Below, one piece after another: positions 1 to 7,350 of a stretch of DNA of 64,000 nucleotides. The translations under genes and the position numbers were made by a program. Source of the DNA: Aliikangiella coralliicola (lineage in GTDB: Bacteria > Pseudomonadota > Gammaproteobacteria > Enterobacterales > Kangiellaceae); the NCBI RefSeq assembly GCF_007004725.1, contig NZ_ML660171.1, forward strand, positions 62,001-126,000. The letters are read 5' to 3'. Positions within the stretch are counted from its first letter, which is position 1. Every line of letters starts with the position of its first letter. The notes beneath the pieces were generated by a model that saw nothing but the letters and a program-made list of their open reading frames with translations, had not been told where the DNA came from and ran no database searches.

Positions 1-724
1 TTAGCCTTACACACAGACCTTTAGCCACTAAATTATCACTGGGCTCGTCAATTGGTGAGCCTCCTTCATCTTCAACCGTCAACAGCAAAGAGTCTGCATC
101 TTTTACCAGACGCCACTCGGCTTCAGATAACTCTAGTACCTCGGTGTCACTGTTTGCGATAACCGAGATCGAGCGGATCTCTCCGTCACTTCTGGATACT
201 GCCCACAGTTGAAAATCTTGATCTGCTTCTAGCCTGTTATCTTCCCAACGCAACCACATACGTCTCGCATCACCGCTGGCGACAGCGCTTAGTGCCGCCT
301 TACCATCGTTGGTCGTCATCACCGCCATGTAGTCGATGGGTAATTTGCCGATACCATTTTCCTGATCGGTTTGAAATAGCGTGCTATTAAACATTAATAA
401 CACCGTCATCACGCCGGTTAATAACCACGGCAGCCAAAATAGTCGAGCTAACAATCCAGGCTTAGACTGATGCGATGATTGGGCGGTTGTGTTAATTCTA
501 TTTTCGATGGCCGACCAGTTATCTTTTGTCGGCGTTCGGGTTAATTCTGTTGTATTGAGATTCATAAGCCGCTCTTCCCACTCTGAGACCTGAAACCGAA
601 GAGATTCATTCTGACGCATCAACGCTTCAAAATCAGTTCGAGCTTTTCCCCTTAACGTACCTACAACGTATTCAAATGCAGCGCTATCGTTATTCAGGCT
701 ATTTGCGTTTTCTGATCCAGACAT
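1..724 (-). CDS. Anti-sigma-K factor, RskA family (C-terminus cut by window edge)
   Basis: The reading frame opens with ATG at 724 and stays open to position 1, so at least 241 residues are encoded and the end is missing. It reads as a cytoplasmic N-terminal domain (about 1-90) that would hold the sigma factor, one transmembrane segment (about 95-113, rich in L, W, V) and a periplasmic RskA domain (about 120-240) ending in the family's typical AKGLCVRL. The start overlaps the 3' end of the upstream sigma gene by 31 bp, which suggests translational coupling and a sigma/anti-sigma pair. The signal it senses cannot be read from the sequence. Confidence 0.88.
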   Translation of the reverse strand, partial: MSGSENANSLNNDSAAFEYVVGTLRGKARTDFEALMRQNESLRFQVSEWEERLMNLNTTELTRTPTKDNWSAIENRINTTAQSSHQSKPGLLARLFWLPWLLTGVMTVLLMFNSTLFQTDQENGIGKLPIDYMAVMTTNDGKAALSAVASGDARRMWLRWEDNRLEADQDFQLWAVSRSDGEIRSISVIANSDTEVLELSEAEWRLVKDADSLLLTVEDEGGSPIDEPSDNLVAKGLCVRL

Positions 725-1260
725 TCTTTTAACCTTTTAGATCCCCGGTGTAACCAGGATTTAATGGTATTAACATTGGTGTTAAATTTGTTGGCAAGGT
801 CGTCACGTGAATAGCCTTGTATGTATGCCATTGTAATACAAGTTCTAGCCCGTTCATTGAGCGTTTTCATGCAGGCAAGCAAATCTCCCTGCTGTTGACC
901 GTGTACCGCCTTGTCTTCAGGAGAGCTGTTTTCCGCGTGTACTGAATCCAACTCAATATTTTCGGAACGATTCTCACTATGGCGTTTTTCTTTCGCCAAA
1001 CGATCTAACGCACGATATCGAGTGATGCTAGTCAGCCAGGTTATTGGCTTGGATTTATCTGGGCGATAGTCGCCAGCATTGTTCCAGATTTGGACAAATG
1101 CTTCTTGCAAAACTTCATTGCTCAGATCGTCTGATCTGACAATATTGAAAGCCACGCGATTCAAGTAAGGAGATAAGCGCTCATAGAGTTGTTTTAGCGC
1201 TTGCTGATCCTTTAACGCACAACGGGCGAGGAGATCAATTAAAGCATCTTGGTCATGCAT
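694..1260 (-). CDS. ECF RNA polymerase sigma factor (SigK/RpoE-like)
   Basis: A 188-residue protein with the two ECF sigma domains. Region 2 spans about residues 25-92, with the helix around SNEVLQEAFVQIWNN and the WLTSITRYRALDRLAK stretch. Region 4 spans about 130-181, with the helix-turn-helix around YSRDDLANKFNTNVNTIKSWL. It directs RNA polymerase to a small stress or envelope regulon and is expected to be held by the overlapping RskA-type anti-sigma factor. Its divergent neighbour is the secreted RTX-like gene at 1692, a possible target, but no promoter motif could be assigned with confidence. Confidence 0.93.
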   Translation of the reverse strand: MHDQDALIDLLARCALKDQQALKQLYERLSPYLNRVAFNIVRSDDLSNEVLQEAFVQIWNNAGDYRPDKSKPITWLTSITRYRALDRLAKEKRHSENRSENIELDSVHAENSSPEDKAVHGQQQGDLLACMKTLNERARTCITMAYIQGYSRDDLANKFNTNVNTIKSWLHRGSKRLKECLDQKTQIA

Positions 1261-1338
1261 GAAAATTATCTATCCAGTTAATTTGTTACGTCCGGCATAC
1301 CCGAAAACAGTTATCGAATATAAACCTATATCAAATAT

Positions 1339-1379
1339 CAATCTATATCGAATCCCAATCTATATCGAATCCCAATCTA
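1339..1379. repeat. 17-bp tandem repeat in the sigma/RTX intergenic region
   Basis: A 17-bp unit (CAATCTATATCGAATCC) occurs twice in perfect tandem, followed by a partial third copy; degenerate versions precede it from about 1316. It lies in the 430-bp gap between the sigma gene and the secreted protein gene at 1692. The rest of the gap is AT-rich and I see no convincing gene in it; the open frame at 1259-1603 looks like chance. The repeat could be a regulator-binding array or simple slippage. Confidence 0.6.
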
Positions 1380-1691
1380 CGTCACGGGCAAGCCGCCAAA
1401 GTAGTTTGCATCAAGCTATACGAGCTAGGCATAACATTATACGGACGAGTTGTAGGAAAAGTTGCATAAAAATTTCCGGTCCGAAATTCTCTTGTCTCGT
1501 CTTGAGCTTTCCTGATAGTAACTTGAATTCTAGAGAGGCTCTAAGTCCTTGGCTTCAGTCTAGCGAAAAATGTCGACTAGTTCCCATTCAACTTATTTTA
1601 TAAAAAAAATTTCCAAGTACTGCAACCTTTACCTTCGGCTCCAGTATATCCATTCACAAAACAACCTTTAAAACCATATTGAGGACATACT

Positions 1692-2615
1692 ATGAAAACC
1701 TCCAACAAAATGACGACCTCCAAAAAAACAATGTATTTTACCAAAACATTTCTGCTGAGTGGATTGTTTATCAATAACGCATTTGCTGAAGTGCTAATTG
1801 GAACCGACCAGAGCAGCGCGAGCAGCACGGAAAATGAAATCGTTTCTATCTATAGCGCAAATCGCGGCACGAATGGTGGTGGAGACCAGAGTCTGCAATT
1901 GGGAGACATGATAACCGGTAGCAACGATAGCGATGTTTTAATTGGCGGCCTTGGTATCGATATTCTCTTTGGCGGTCTCGGCGACGATATTCTCATTGGC
2001 GGCACTGAAGATTTTAATGGGTTCAATCGTGATAGAGCATTTGGCGAAGAAGGGGATGATAGTTTTCTTTGGGCGCCAGGGGATGGTAATGATTTTTTTG
2101 ATGGCGGGCCTGGTACCGATGTTCTTTTTATGACCTTAATCGGTGAGTCGAAAGACTCAAACGGTAATACTGAACAAGCGCCTTTTTTCGCTGTTAGCCC
2201 GCCATCGCCTACCAATTTAAGAGATTTTGATGGCATTCATCTCAATGATCAAAATTTACCTGTAATCAATGTTCCTGCAGGACCGGGCTTTTGTGAAATT
2301 GTTGAGCAGGATGCGGAAAACAAAACAGCGTTGGAAGAGCTGGGTCTTGAGCACCTTATCAGGTTTGTTTTACGAGGACCTCGCGCTAACTTTGAATCAG
2401 AAGTAGCCGCAGATCCCAATCTGGACCCCGCGACGCTAGACGATGGGTTGAGGGTGGCGATTCACCTGAAAAATGTCGAGTTTCTTGTTTGTACTGGTAA
2501 AACTGCCGGCACTCAACAAATTTTCGATCTAAGGCAAGTACCTGCGCAAGAAGTCGACGCGTCACAACTTCCTTTACAGGCCTACCAGCTTCTTTCTGCT
2601 CCGATAGCAGACTAA
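1692..2615 (+). CDS. Secreted calcium-binding (RTX/hemolysin-type repeat) protein
   Basis: 307 residues with a Sec-type signal peptide (hydrophobic stretch, likely cleavage after AFA near residue 33). Residues about 75-150 carry short glycine/aspartate nonapeptide-like repeats (GGLGIDILFGGLGDDILIGG, then GGPGTDVLF), the calcium-binding beta-roll type. The C-terminal half (about 150-300) is not a family I recognise but is shared with the next gene: the FFAV-PP, DFDGIHL, GFC, DDGLRVA and KN-EFLVCT blocks recur. The GAGGAC ribosome site fits the ATG at 1692. Unlike classical type I exported RTX proteins it has an N-terminal signal peptide, so periplasmic or surface location is inferred. Function unknown. 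Confidence 0.8.
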   Translation: MKTSNKMTTSKKTMYFTKTFLLSGLFINNAFAEVLIGTDQSSASSTENEIVSIYSANRGTNGGGDQSLQLGDMITGSNDSDVLIGGLGIDILFGGLGDDILIGGTEDFNGFNRDRAFGEEGDDSFLWAPGDGNDFFDGGPGTDVLFMTLIGESKDSNGNTEQAPFFAVSPPSPTNLRDFDGIHLNDQNLPVINVPAGPGFCEIVEQDAENKTALEELGLEHLIRFVLRGPRANFESEVAADPNLDPATLDDGLRVAIHLKNVEFLVCTGKTAGTQQIFDLRQVPAQEVDASQLPLQAYQLLSAPIAD

Positions 2616-2669
2616 ATATTGTGACAAAAGAACCTGCTTAAAAATTGACAAAAAACCGGAGTTTATATC

Positions 2670-3440
2670 ATGAAAATTAATACGACAAATGACAAGCTTT
2701 TAAACAATTCTCAACCGCACTTCATCGCTCAAAAACAGCAAAGGAAACAGCAAAATGACCGTTTCTTTTTTCGTTCAACAGCACTGATTGCTGCTGTGTT
2801 GGGCGTCTTATTGACAGGTTGTAGTAGCGATAGCAGTTATAACGATGACAATGATATTGAGCCAGATCCTGCGCCAACACCTAAACAGTTTAAGCCAGTT
2901 GAAGGAACGGACACCAACCAGAAAAATCGTCCTTTGTTATCTGCTAACCCGGGGGGACCGGGTGGTTCACCAAACCAAAGTTTACGAGCTGGCGACGTTT
3001 TAATCGGTGACGAGCAAGATGATATTCTTATCGGTGGTTTGGGAGTTGATGTGCTAATGGGTTATGACGGTGATGACATTCTTATTGGCGGCACTGAAGA
3101 TTTTAATTCCAGTGTTAATGGTGATGGCAACGGATCTGACAATCGCGACAGAGCGTTTGGTCATAGTGGTAATGATGTTTTTATTTGGGCGCCGGGTGAT
3201 GGAAGCGATTTTTTTGATGGCGGAGAAGGGACAGATGTCATCATCTTCGGTGTACTTGGAGAATCCAGGGATGCCGACGGTAATACCGAAGGCGCCCCTT
3301 TCTTTGCGGTTAACCCGCCCAATGGCAATCCAGGCAGTCAGGATTTTGATGGCATCCATCTTGATGAGAACAATCAGCCCAGAGTTCGTGTGTCGGAGTC
3401 ACCGGGATTTTGCTCTGTTGTTGACGCGCTAGCCGCATAG
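2670..3440 (+). CDS. RTX-repeat lipoprotein, truncated by in-frame UAG
   Basis: A paralogue of the preceding gene, evidently a tandem duplicate. The N-terminal region has a hydrophobic stretch ending in LTGC (about residues 45-51), a lipobox, followed by a serine/aspartate linker, GG-x-G-D calcium-binding repeats (about 105-150) and the conserved block up to GFCSVVDALAA. It then ends at TAG (3438-3440) after 256 residues. The same frame continues with the homologous C-terminal domain (next entry), so the product lacks about 90 residues relative to its paralogue. Either a recent nonsense mutation or suppressed termination would explain this. Confidence 0.78.
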   Translation: MKINTTNDKLLNNSQPHFIAQKQQRKQQNDRFFFRSTALIAAVLGVLLTGCSSDSSYNDDNDIEPDPAPTPKQFKPVEGTDTNQKNRPLLSANPGGPGGSPNQSLRAGDVLIGDEQDDILIGGLGVDVLMGYDGDDILIGGTEDFNSSVNGDGNGSDNRDRAFGHSGNDVFIWAPGDGSDFFDGGEGTDVIIFGVLGESRDADGNTEGAPFFAVNPPNGNPGSQDFDGIHLDENNQPRVRVSESPGFCSVVDALAA

Positions 3441-3710
3441 AATAGTTTTGAAACACTTGATATTGATAATGTTGTCAGGTTTTCATTACGCGCAGTTGCC
3501 AATGCGTTTGATGCTGGTGAAAGAGAGGATGATGATGGCTTACGCGTTGCAGTTACGCTTAAAAATACCGAGTTTTTAGTTTGTACTCGACGCGAGCTGG
3601 ATGCTAATAACGCCACAAACAATATTGAAGTCTTTGATATTCGTAGTGGCACGCCTTTAGCCGCGAACATATCCGATCTGCCCGAATATGTTCAAGTACT
3701 AATTCTGTAA
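3441..3710 (+). pseudogene. In-frame continuation of the RTX lipoprotein after the UAG
   Basis: Reading on in the frame of 2670-3440 gives 89 sense codons to a TAA at 3708-3710. They encode NVVRFSLRA, DDGLRVAVTLKNTEFLVCT and VFDIRSG, which align with LIRFVLRG, DDGLRVAIHLKNVEFLVCT and IFDLRQ in the paralogue at 1692. The reading frame and sequence are intact apart from the single stop, so the original gene was probably 2670-3710 (346 codons). I see no ribosome site that would start it separately. Confidence 0.82.
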
Positions 3711-3752
3711 TATTTATTCTAAATCGATCATGTAGAGTAGATTAGTTTAGCT

Positions 3753-3782
3753 GGGCCGCAAGGAACGAGGCCCTTCATTTTA
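3753..3782 (+). terminator. Rho-independent terminator after the RTX pair
   Basis: Stem GGGCC (3753-3757) pairs with GGCCC (3769-3773) around an 11-nt loop, followed by a T-rich run. It lies 43 bp after the TAA at 3710, consistent with the transcript covering the whole uninterrupted gene and not stopping at the UAG. Confidence 0.6.
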
Positions 3783-3868
3783 TCTGATTCTTTTAATGAA
3801 GTCCGAGATAATGCAAAAAAATTCATAGCATTGTCTTTTGTTCGCAATTTAAACTGGAAAAATATTTG

Positions 3869-4135
3869 ATGAAAATTACTTACCTAAATAACTGCAAACC
3901 ACTCAACCAACACCAAATCGCCAACATTGAGCAAATAGGGAAAGCGTATGATAAGTTGCATGACATATTTGTCGAGTCCAATCACATTGGACACATTGCG
4001 ACTATCGTCACAAACAAATACGCTGTCAATCCGGGACAGACAGCACGGTTAAAAATGGAACAGTTGAATTTATTTTCATCTTTAAATCTTCGCTGGCTTG
4101 AAACTTTCACCGATAAACTAGTGATAGGAATTTAA
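3869..4135 (+). CDS. Small hypothetical protein
   Basis: An 88-residue frame from ATG 3869 (a TTG sits one codon upstream) with a weak GGAAA ribosome site. Asn-, His- and Ile-rich, no signal peptide, no membrane segment and no family recognised. It stands alone between a terminator and a hairpin that ends the opposite operon. Coding status is moderate: its composition is protein-like but there is no supporting motif. Confidence 0.4.
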   Translation: MKITYLNNCKPLNQHQIANIEQIGKAYDKLHDIFVESNHIGHIATIVTNKYAVNPGQTARLKMEQLNLFSSLNLRWLETFTDKLVIGI

Positions 4136-4205
4136 TTTTCTTCAAATTTTGACCATAAAAACTGTTTCTACAAGCCTGACTTTTAATATCAAATCCTCTC
4201 TAACC

Positions 4206-4222
4206 CTCCTTTGCTAAAGGAG
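4206..4222. terminator. Hairpin between convergent genes
   Basis: Perfect stem CTCCTTT/AAAGGAG with a 3-nt GCT loop, extended outwards by partly complementary CCTCTC and AGAGGA. It sits between the plus-strand small gene ending at 4135 and the minus-strand operon ending at 4277. T-runs are poor, so it may be a dispersed intergenic palindrome and not a classical terminator. Confidence 0.5.
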
Positions 4223-4276
4223 AGGATAACTGAGATTTATTCTTCGGCATTTCGAGAAATTTAAGCGCTTATCCTG

Positions 4277-4888
4277 TTAAAAAAGAACATTTAAGCTGAC
4301 TGAAAACTGAGCATTGTGGGTACTTTCATCTTCAAGTAATAAACTTGAGTCATAAATATAATCACGGTAATCAAATTTTAAATTGTAGGTACGCGATAAA
4401 CCGATTTGATATCCAATACCTACAGTGTAGGTAAAACTTTCTTCGCCACCAAAATCAGTATCTCCAATTCCTGCTACCAGGTATAACGAGGAGAGCTGCG
4501 CATCGGTGCCGCTAAAAAATTGTTCGCCCTGGTACAAGTTATAACCAACCAGAAAATCAAAATGTTGAAACTTTCGATCATCGCCCGAAAAAAGGGCACC
4601 CTGACTTTTTTCGAAAGAAGACAAACCTGCATCGGCAAACACGTAATTCAATTGCATAAAAATGTCTTCAGATGCAATAAAACCAGCGTTGATACCCGTT
4701 ACAAATTCGCTGCCAAAATCTTGGATATTGATAATTCCTGTCGTCACACCAAGCTCAAATAACTCGTTGTCGAGTTGTTCAATCGAATCTATCGTGGTGA
4801 CTTGTTCGGCTTGCGCTTCAGTGGCAGTAACTAAAGTGAATGTAGCAAGTGAAGCGCCTAAAAGAACGCGTTGAAACCAATGTGCCAT
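4277..4888 (-). CDS. Outer-membrane beta-barrel protein (third of three)
   Basis: 203 residues: signal peptide (about 1-27, ending AQA), a short spacer, then alternating amphipathic strands (FELGVTTG, GINAGF, FMQLNYVF, HFDFLVGYNLY, YTVGIGYQIG, LKFDYRDYIYD) ending in a terminal phenylalanine, the BAM recognition pattern. It is a paralogue of the protein at 5638 (shared FELG, GY-L, YRD/IKD and THN blocks near the end). The barrels resemble the small OMP domain found in Myxococcus gliding and sporulation loci. Probable role: outer-membrane part of the trans-envelope complex encoded divergently from 6745. Its start overlaps the upstream gene by 31 bp. Confidence 0.8.
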   Translation of the reverse strand: MAHWFQRVLLGASLATFTLVTATEAQAEQVTTIDSIEQLDNELFELGVTTGIINIQDFGSEFVTGINAGFIASEDIFMQLNYVFADAGLSSFEKSQGALFSGDDRKFQHFDFLVGYNLYQGEQFFSGTDAQLSSLYLVAGIGDTDFGGEESFTYTVGIGYQIGLSRTYNLKFDYRDYIYDSSLLLEDESTHNAQFSVSLNVLF

Positions 4889-5604
4889 CGATCTAATCTC
4901 TCATCGTCTTGTTCTGTGGAAACAGTATACTCACGGTAGCCTGCTCTAATTACAAAGTTACGGCCCAGGTAGAAATTTCCTCCTATGCCATATTGATAAT
5001 ATCCGGAATCTTCTATTGAAAGTGGAATTAACTTAGGTTGTACTGTGGTTTTCATGTTGCCGGTTCCAACAATGATTACTGGCGAAACAACCCAATCGGA
5101 ATAGGGCTCAAATAAAAGATTGAGACCGTAATAACGACCTCTGACTTCTGAGTCATAGTATTTTCCAACTTCTAACTCAGTGCCAAACCACGAAAGCCAC
5201 CTTTGCTCGCTGGTGAAGCTAAATGTTTGCGAACCTTTCAACTCTCCACCAGTAAATTGGCCGACATTAAAACCAAGGCTTAAACTATCTTCTAAATAAT
5301 CACCATAGCTTACGCTTGGCAGATCAACGGGTTCTCCTGTTGGTTGAATAGTGCGTGCTATTTGAGAAGACTTTACCCAGCCGATACGGCCAGTACTTGA
5401 CTTTATTTCATACCAATCGGGTCGGCGAGTAAGAAGATCTATCATTTCTCCCTGCTCAACAGTATAAATAATTGGATAACCGTCGCCCGGTCCTGTATGC
5501 ATTTCCAGGTAGGGGTCAATCACTTCCAATCGGATCATAATATCTTTGGCCAGGCAAGAATATGAAGCCGTCAGTAATAGTGAAAGCCAGAGTATATATT
5601 TCAT
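4858..5604 (-). CDS. SH3-domain outer-membrane beta-barrel protein
   Basis: 248 residues: signal peptide (about 1-19), a bacterial SH3 domain (about 24-87: LEMHTGPGDGYPIIYTVEQG, DWYEIK, GRIGWVKSSQI) and a C-terminal beta-barrel of about 150 residues ending in FNAFF. The SH3b domain in such proteins usually contacts peptidoglycan or partner proteins in the periplasm, so this barrel may anchor the machine to the wall. It lies between the two other barrel genes in one minus-strand operon, overlapping the downstream gene by 31 bp. Confidence 0.85.
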   Translation of the reverse strand: MKYILWLSLLLTASYSCLAKDIMIRLEVIDPYLEMHTGPGDGYPIIYTVEQGEMIDLLTRRPDWYEIKSSTGRIGWVKSSQIARTIQPTGEPVDLPSVSYGDYLEDSLSLGFNVGQFTGGELKGSQTFSFTSEQRWLSWFGTELEVGKYYDSEVRGRYYGLNLLFEPYSDWVVSPVIIVGTGNMKTTVQPKLIPLSIEDSGYYQYGIGGNFYLGRNFVIRAGYREYTVSTEQDDERLDRWHIGFNAFF

Positions 5605-5637
5605 ATTGATGTTTCCTTTAAATCCGATCTGACTTGG

Positions 5638-6291
5638 CTAAAACAGTAAATTAAGGCCGAGTGACATTTCAATATTATGAGTTCGTTTATCGTCGGCAAG
5701 AAAGTCGCGATTAACAACATGATCCTTAATTGACAAGTCCCAGGTTAACCAGTCAGTTAGCACTGTCTTATAAGAGGTACCAATGACCAAACCTGTTTCC
5801 GAGTTGCCGGCAAATTTCACTTCAGAGACACCCAAAAGAAAGTAGATATTGGAATCATATTTACTTTCCTTACTTAAAAAGGAGCGGCCATGAAAAAGCT
5901 TGTAGCCAGCGCTGACCGAAGTGTATTTAAAAGTTTCGTCAGATTTTCTTAAGAAATCACCGTCAACGACATCTTCAAATGTCGCCCGCCCAACCTTGGA
6001 TTGTGCGCTTTCTAAACTGACGATGAAATCTTGATTGATGTGGTAGGTGAAGTTAATTCCTTGTGTCAGATTGCTATCGAAATCTTCAACCGCCAGGAAT
6101 CCAGCTAGCAGTCCCAGTTCAAATTTTTCAGTATCAATCGCAGCCGCTTTAGCTGTGACCACATCTTTCTTCGGTTTAATAATTTTGACATCTTTTGATA
6201 TTGGCTCTTCCGCTTTTACATTGTGCTGTAGAGAAAAAGTGCAAAATAAAAAAAGTGTTATTCTTTTTAGTGCGTGCTGGTAATTAGACAT
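5638..6291 (-). CDS. Outer-membrane beta-barrel protein (first of three)
   Basis: 217 residues: signal peptide (about 1-27, ending VKA), a Lys-rich periplasmic linker (about 30-50), then about 165 residues of alternating strands ending in LGLNLLF, the BAM signal pattern. It is the first gene of the three-barrel operon transcribed away from the TPR/ExbB genes across a shared 450-bp intergenic region. Strand spacing and the terminal THNIEMSLGLNLLF match the paralogue at 4277 (THNAQFSVSLNVLF). Proposed role: outer-membrane component of the envelope machine; no enzymatic motif is visible. Confidence 0.8.
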   Translation of the reverse strand: MSNYQHALKRITLFLFCTFSLQHNVKAEEPISKDVKIIKPKKDVVTAKAAAIDTEKFELGLLAGFLAVEDFDSNLTQGINFTYHINQDFIVSLESAQSKVGRATFEDVVDGDFLRKSDETFKYTSVSAGYKLFHGRSFLSKESKYDSNIYFLLGVSEVKFAGNSETGLVIGTSYKTVLTDWLTWDLSIKDHVVNRDFLADDKRTHNIEMSLGLNLLF

Positions 6292-6744
6292 ACCTATCCC
6301 ATACCCTAAATGGCATTGTTTAAAAATATTGATATGCGCTCGGTGGAATAAAAGTCTGATGCGTTATCTTTTTTAGTAACGTGTTTTATTCCATGCATCA
6401 GTTACGATTTTAGCGATGATGAATTGTAACTAAACTCATTTCGAGTGCGAACGTGCGGCTTGCTTTCTTGTGAACTAAGTTCGATTTCTGAAAGATGTTG
6501 CACGAAAAATGTGACGGAGTTGGATCTATTTATAGATCGACATTCAGAAGAAAAGATGAATTTTGTATAGTGTTAGCAACGAAATAGTCGGTACCTGTTA
6601 CAAGCTTCTCAGAGCGTTAGCTTTATTCCTTTTATTGTTCTCGAATTAGCCGATACCAAACGTAATTAATTGAAAAAATATCTAATTAATTGAACTTGTT
6701 CAGGCCCTGATAGGAAGAAAATTATCACTAGCGGATAGTAAAAA
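6292..6744. promoter_or_regulatory. Divergent intergenic region of the envelope-machine locus
   Basis: 453 bp without a plausible gene between the minus-strand barrel operon and the plus-strand TPR/ExbB operon. It is AT-rich and must hold the promoters for both directions. I could not assign -10/-35 boxes or an operator with confidence. A direct copy of the ATGCATCAG/TCTGATGCG type occurs around 6355-6405. Confidence 0.5.
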
Positions 6745-7347
6745 ATGAATAAAATCATCTTATCTTTTTGGGTAGTACTAAGCACTATAAGCTTTACTGC
6801 TGAAACTGTTGAACCAAAAAATACTGATAATTCTAACCCTTCCGCCGAGGACGTTGGTAGCGAAAGAAGCCATAACCAGTCGGAGCAAGAGGCGTTAGCA
6901 ACTTTGAGAAAAGTTTCCGCGGGGCTGCAGTCTCTAAAAAAGGACGTAGTTTCTCTGAACAAAGAGCTTCGTTTAACGGAAGAAAAAATTCTTTATCCCT
7001 CAAGTACCAAATTTACTGTATTTGTTTCATTGACCACAGGTCAGTTTTTCAAGCTTGAGAGTCTTAAGTTAAAGCTCGACGGAGAGCTGGTAACTTCCCA
7101 TGTTTATTCCGAAAACCAACGGCAGGCAATGGCGCGAGGCGGAATTCAAAAGCTCTACCTGACTAACCTTAGCCCCGGTAAACATAATGTCACGGCATTT
7201 TTTACTGGAACAGATGTGAATGGTAGGGCACAGAAACTCGCAGAAACACTCGATTTTGAAAAAGGGCAGGCAGGTGAGTATCTGGAAATTGCAATAAGAG
7301 ATAATGGTGATACCCAAGAACCCGTATTTAAGATGAAGCGGTGGTAG
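6745..7347 (+). CDS. Exported coiled-coil/beta-domain protein, first gene of the machine operon
   Basis: 200 residues. N-terminal signal peptide (about 1-18), a Ser/Asn/Glu-rich linker, a coiled-coil stretch (about 47-80: ALATLRKVSAGLQSLKKDVV) and a beta-rich C-terminal domain (about 90-195) with LKLDGELVTSHVY, LSPGKHNVTAFFTG, the pattern of an immunoglobulin-like or PEGA-type domain. It probably acts in the periplasm as an adaptor. It is followed after only 3 bp by the TPR gene at 7351, so the two are co-transcribed. No specific family recognised. Confidence 0.75.
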   Translation: MNKIILSFWVVLSTISFTAETVEPKNTDNSNPSAEDVGSERSHNQSEQEALATLRKVSAGLQSLKKDVVSLNKELRLTEEKILYPSSTKFTVFVSLTTGQFFKLESLKLKLDGELVTSHVYSENQRQAMARGGIQKLYLTNLSPGKHNVTAFFTGTDVNGRAQKLAETLDFEKGQAGEYLEIAIRDNGDTQEPVFKMKRW

Positions 7348-7350
7348 CTG

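Noticed and set aside
1259-1603. 114-codon frame upstream of the RTX gene
   Set aside because: No ribosome site, composition not protein-like, and it includes the tandem repeat.
3438-3440. UAG read as pyrrolysine or the stop as selenocysteine
   Set aside because: UAG is not the selenocysteine codon, no pyl genes or structured insertion element are visible, and a simple nonsense change explains the data.
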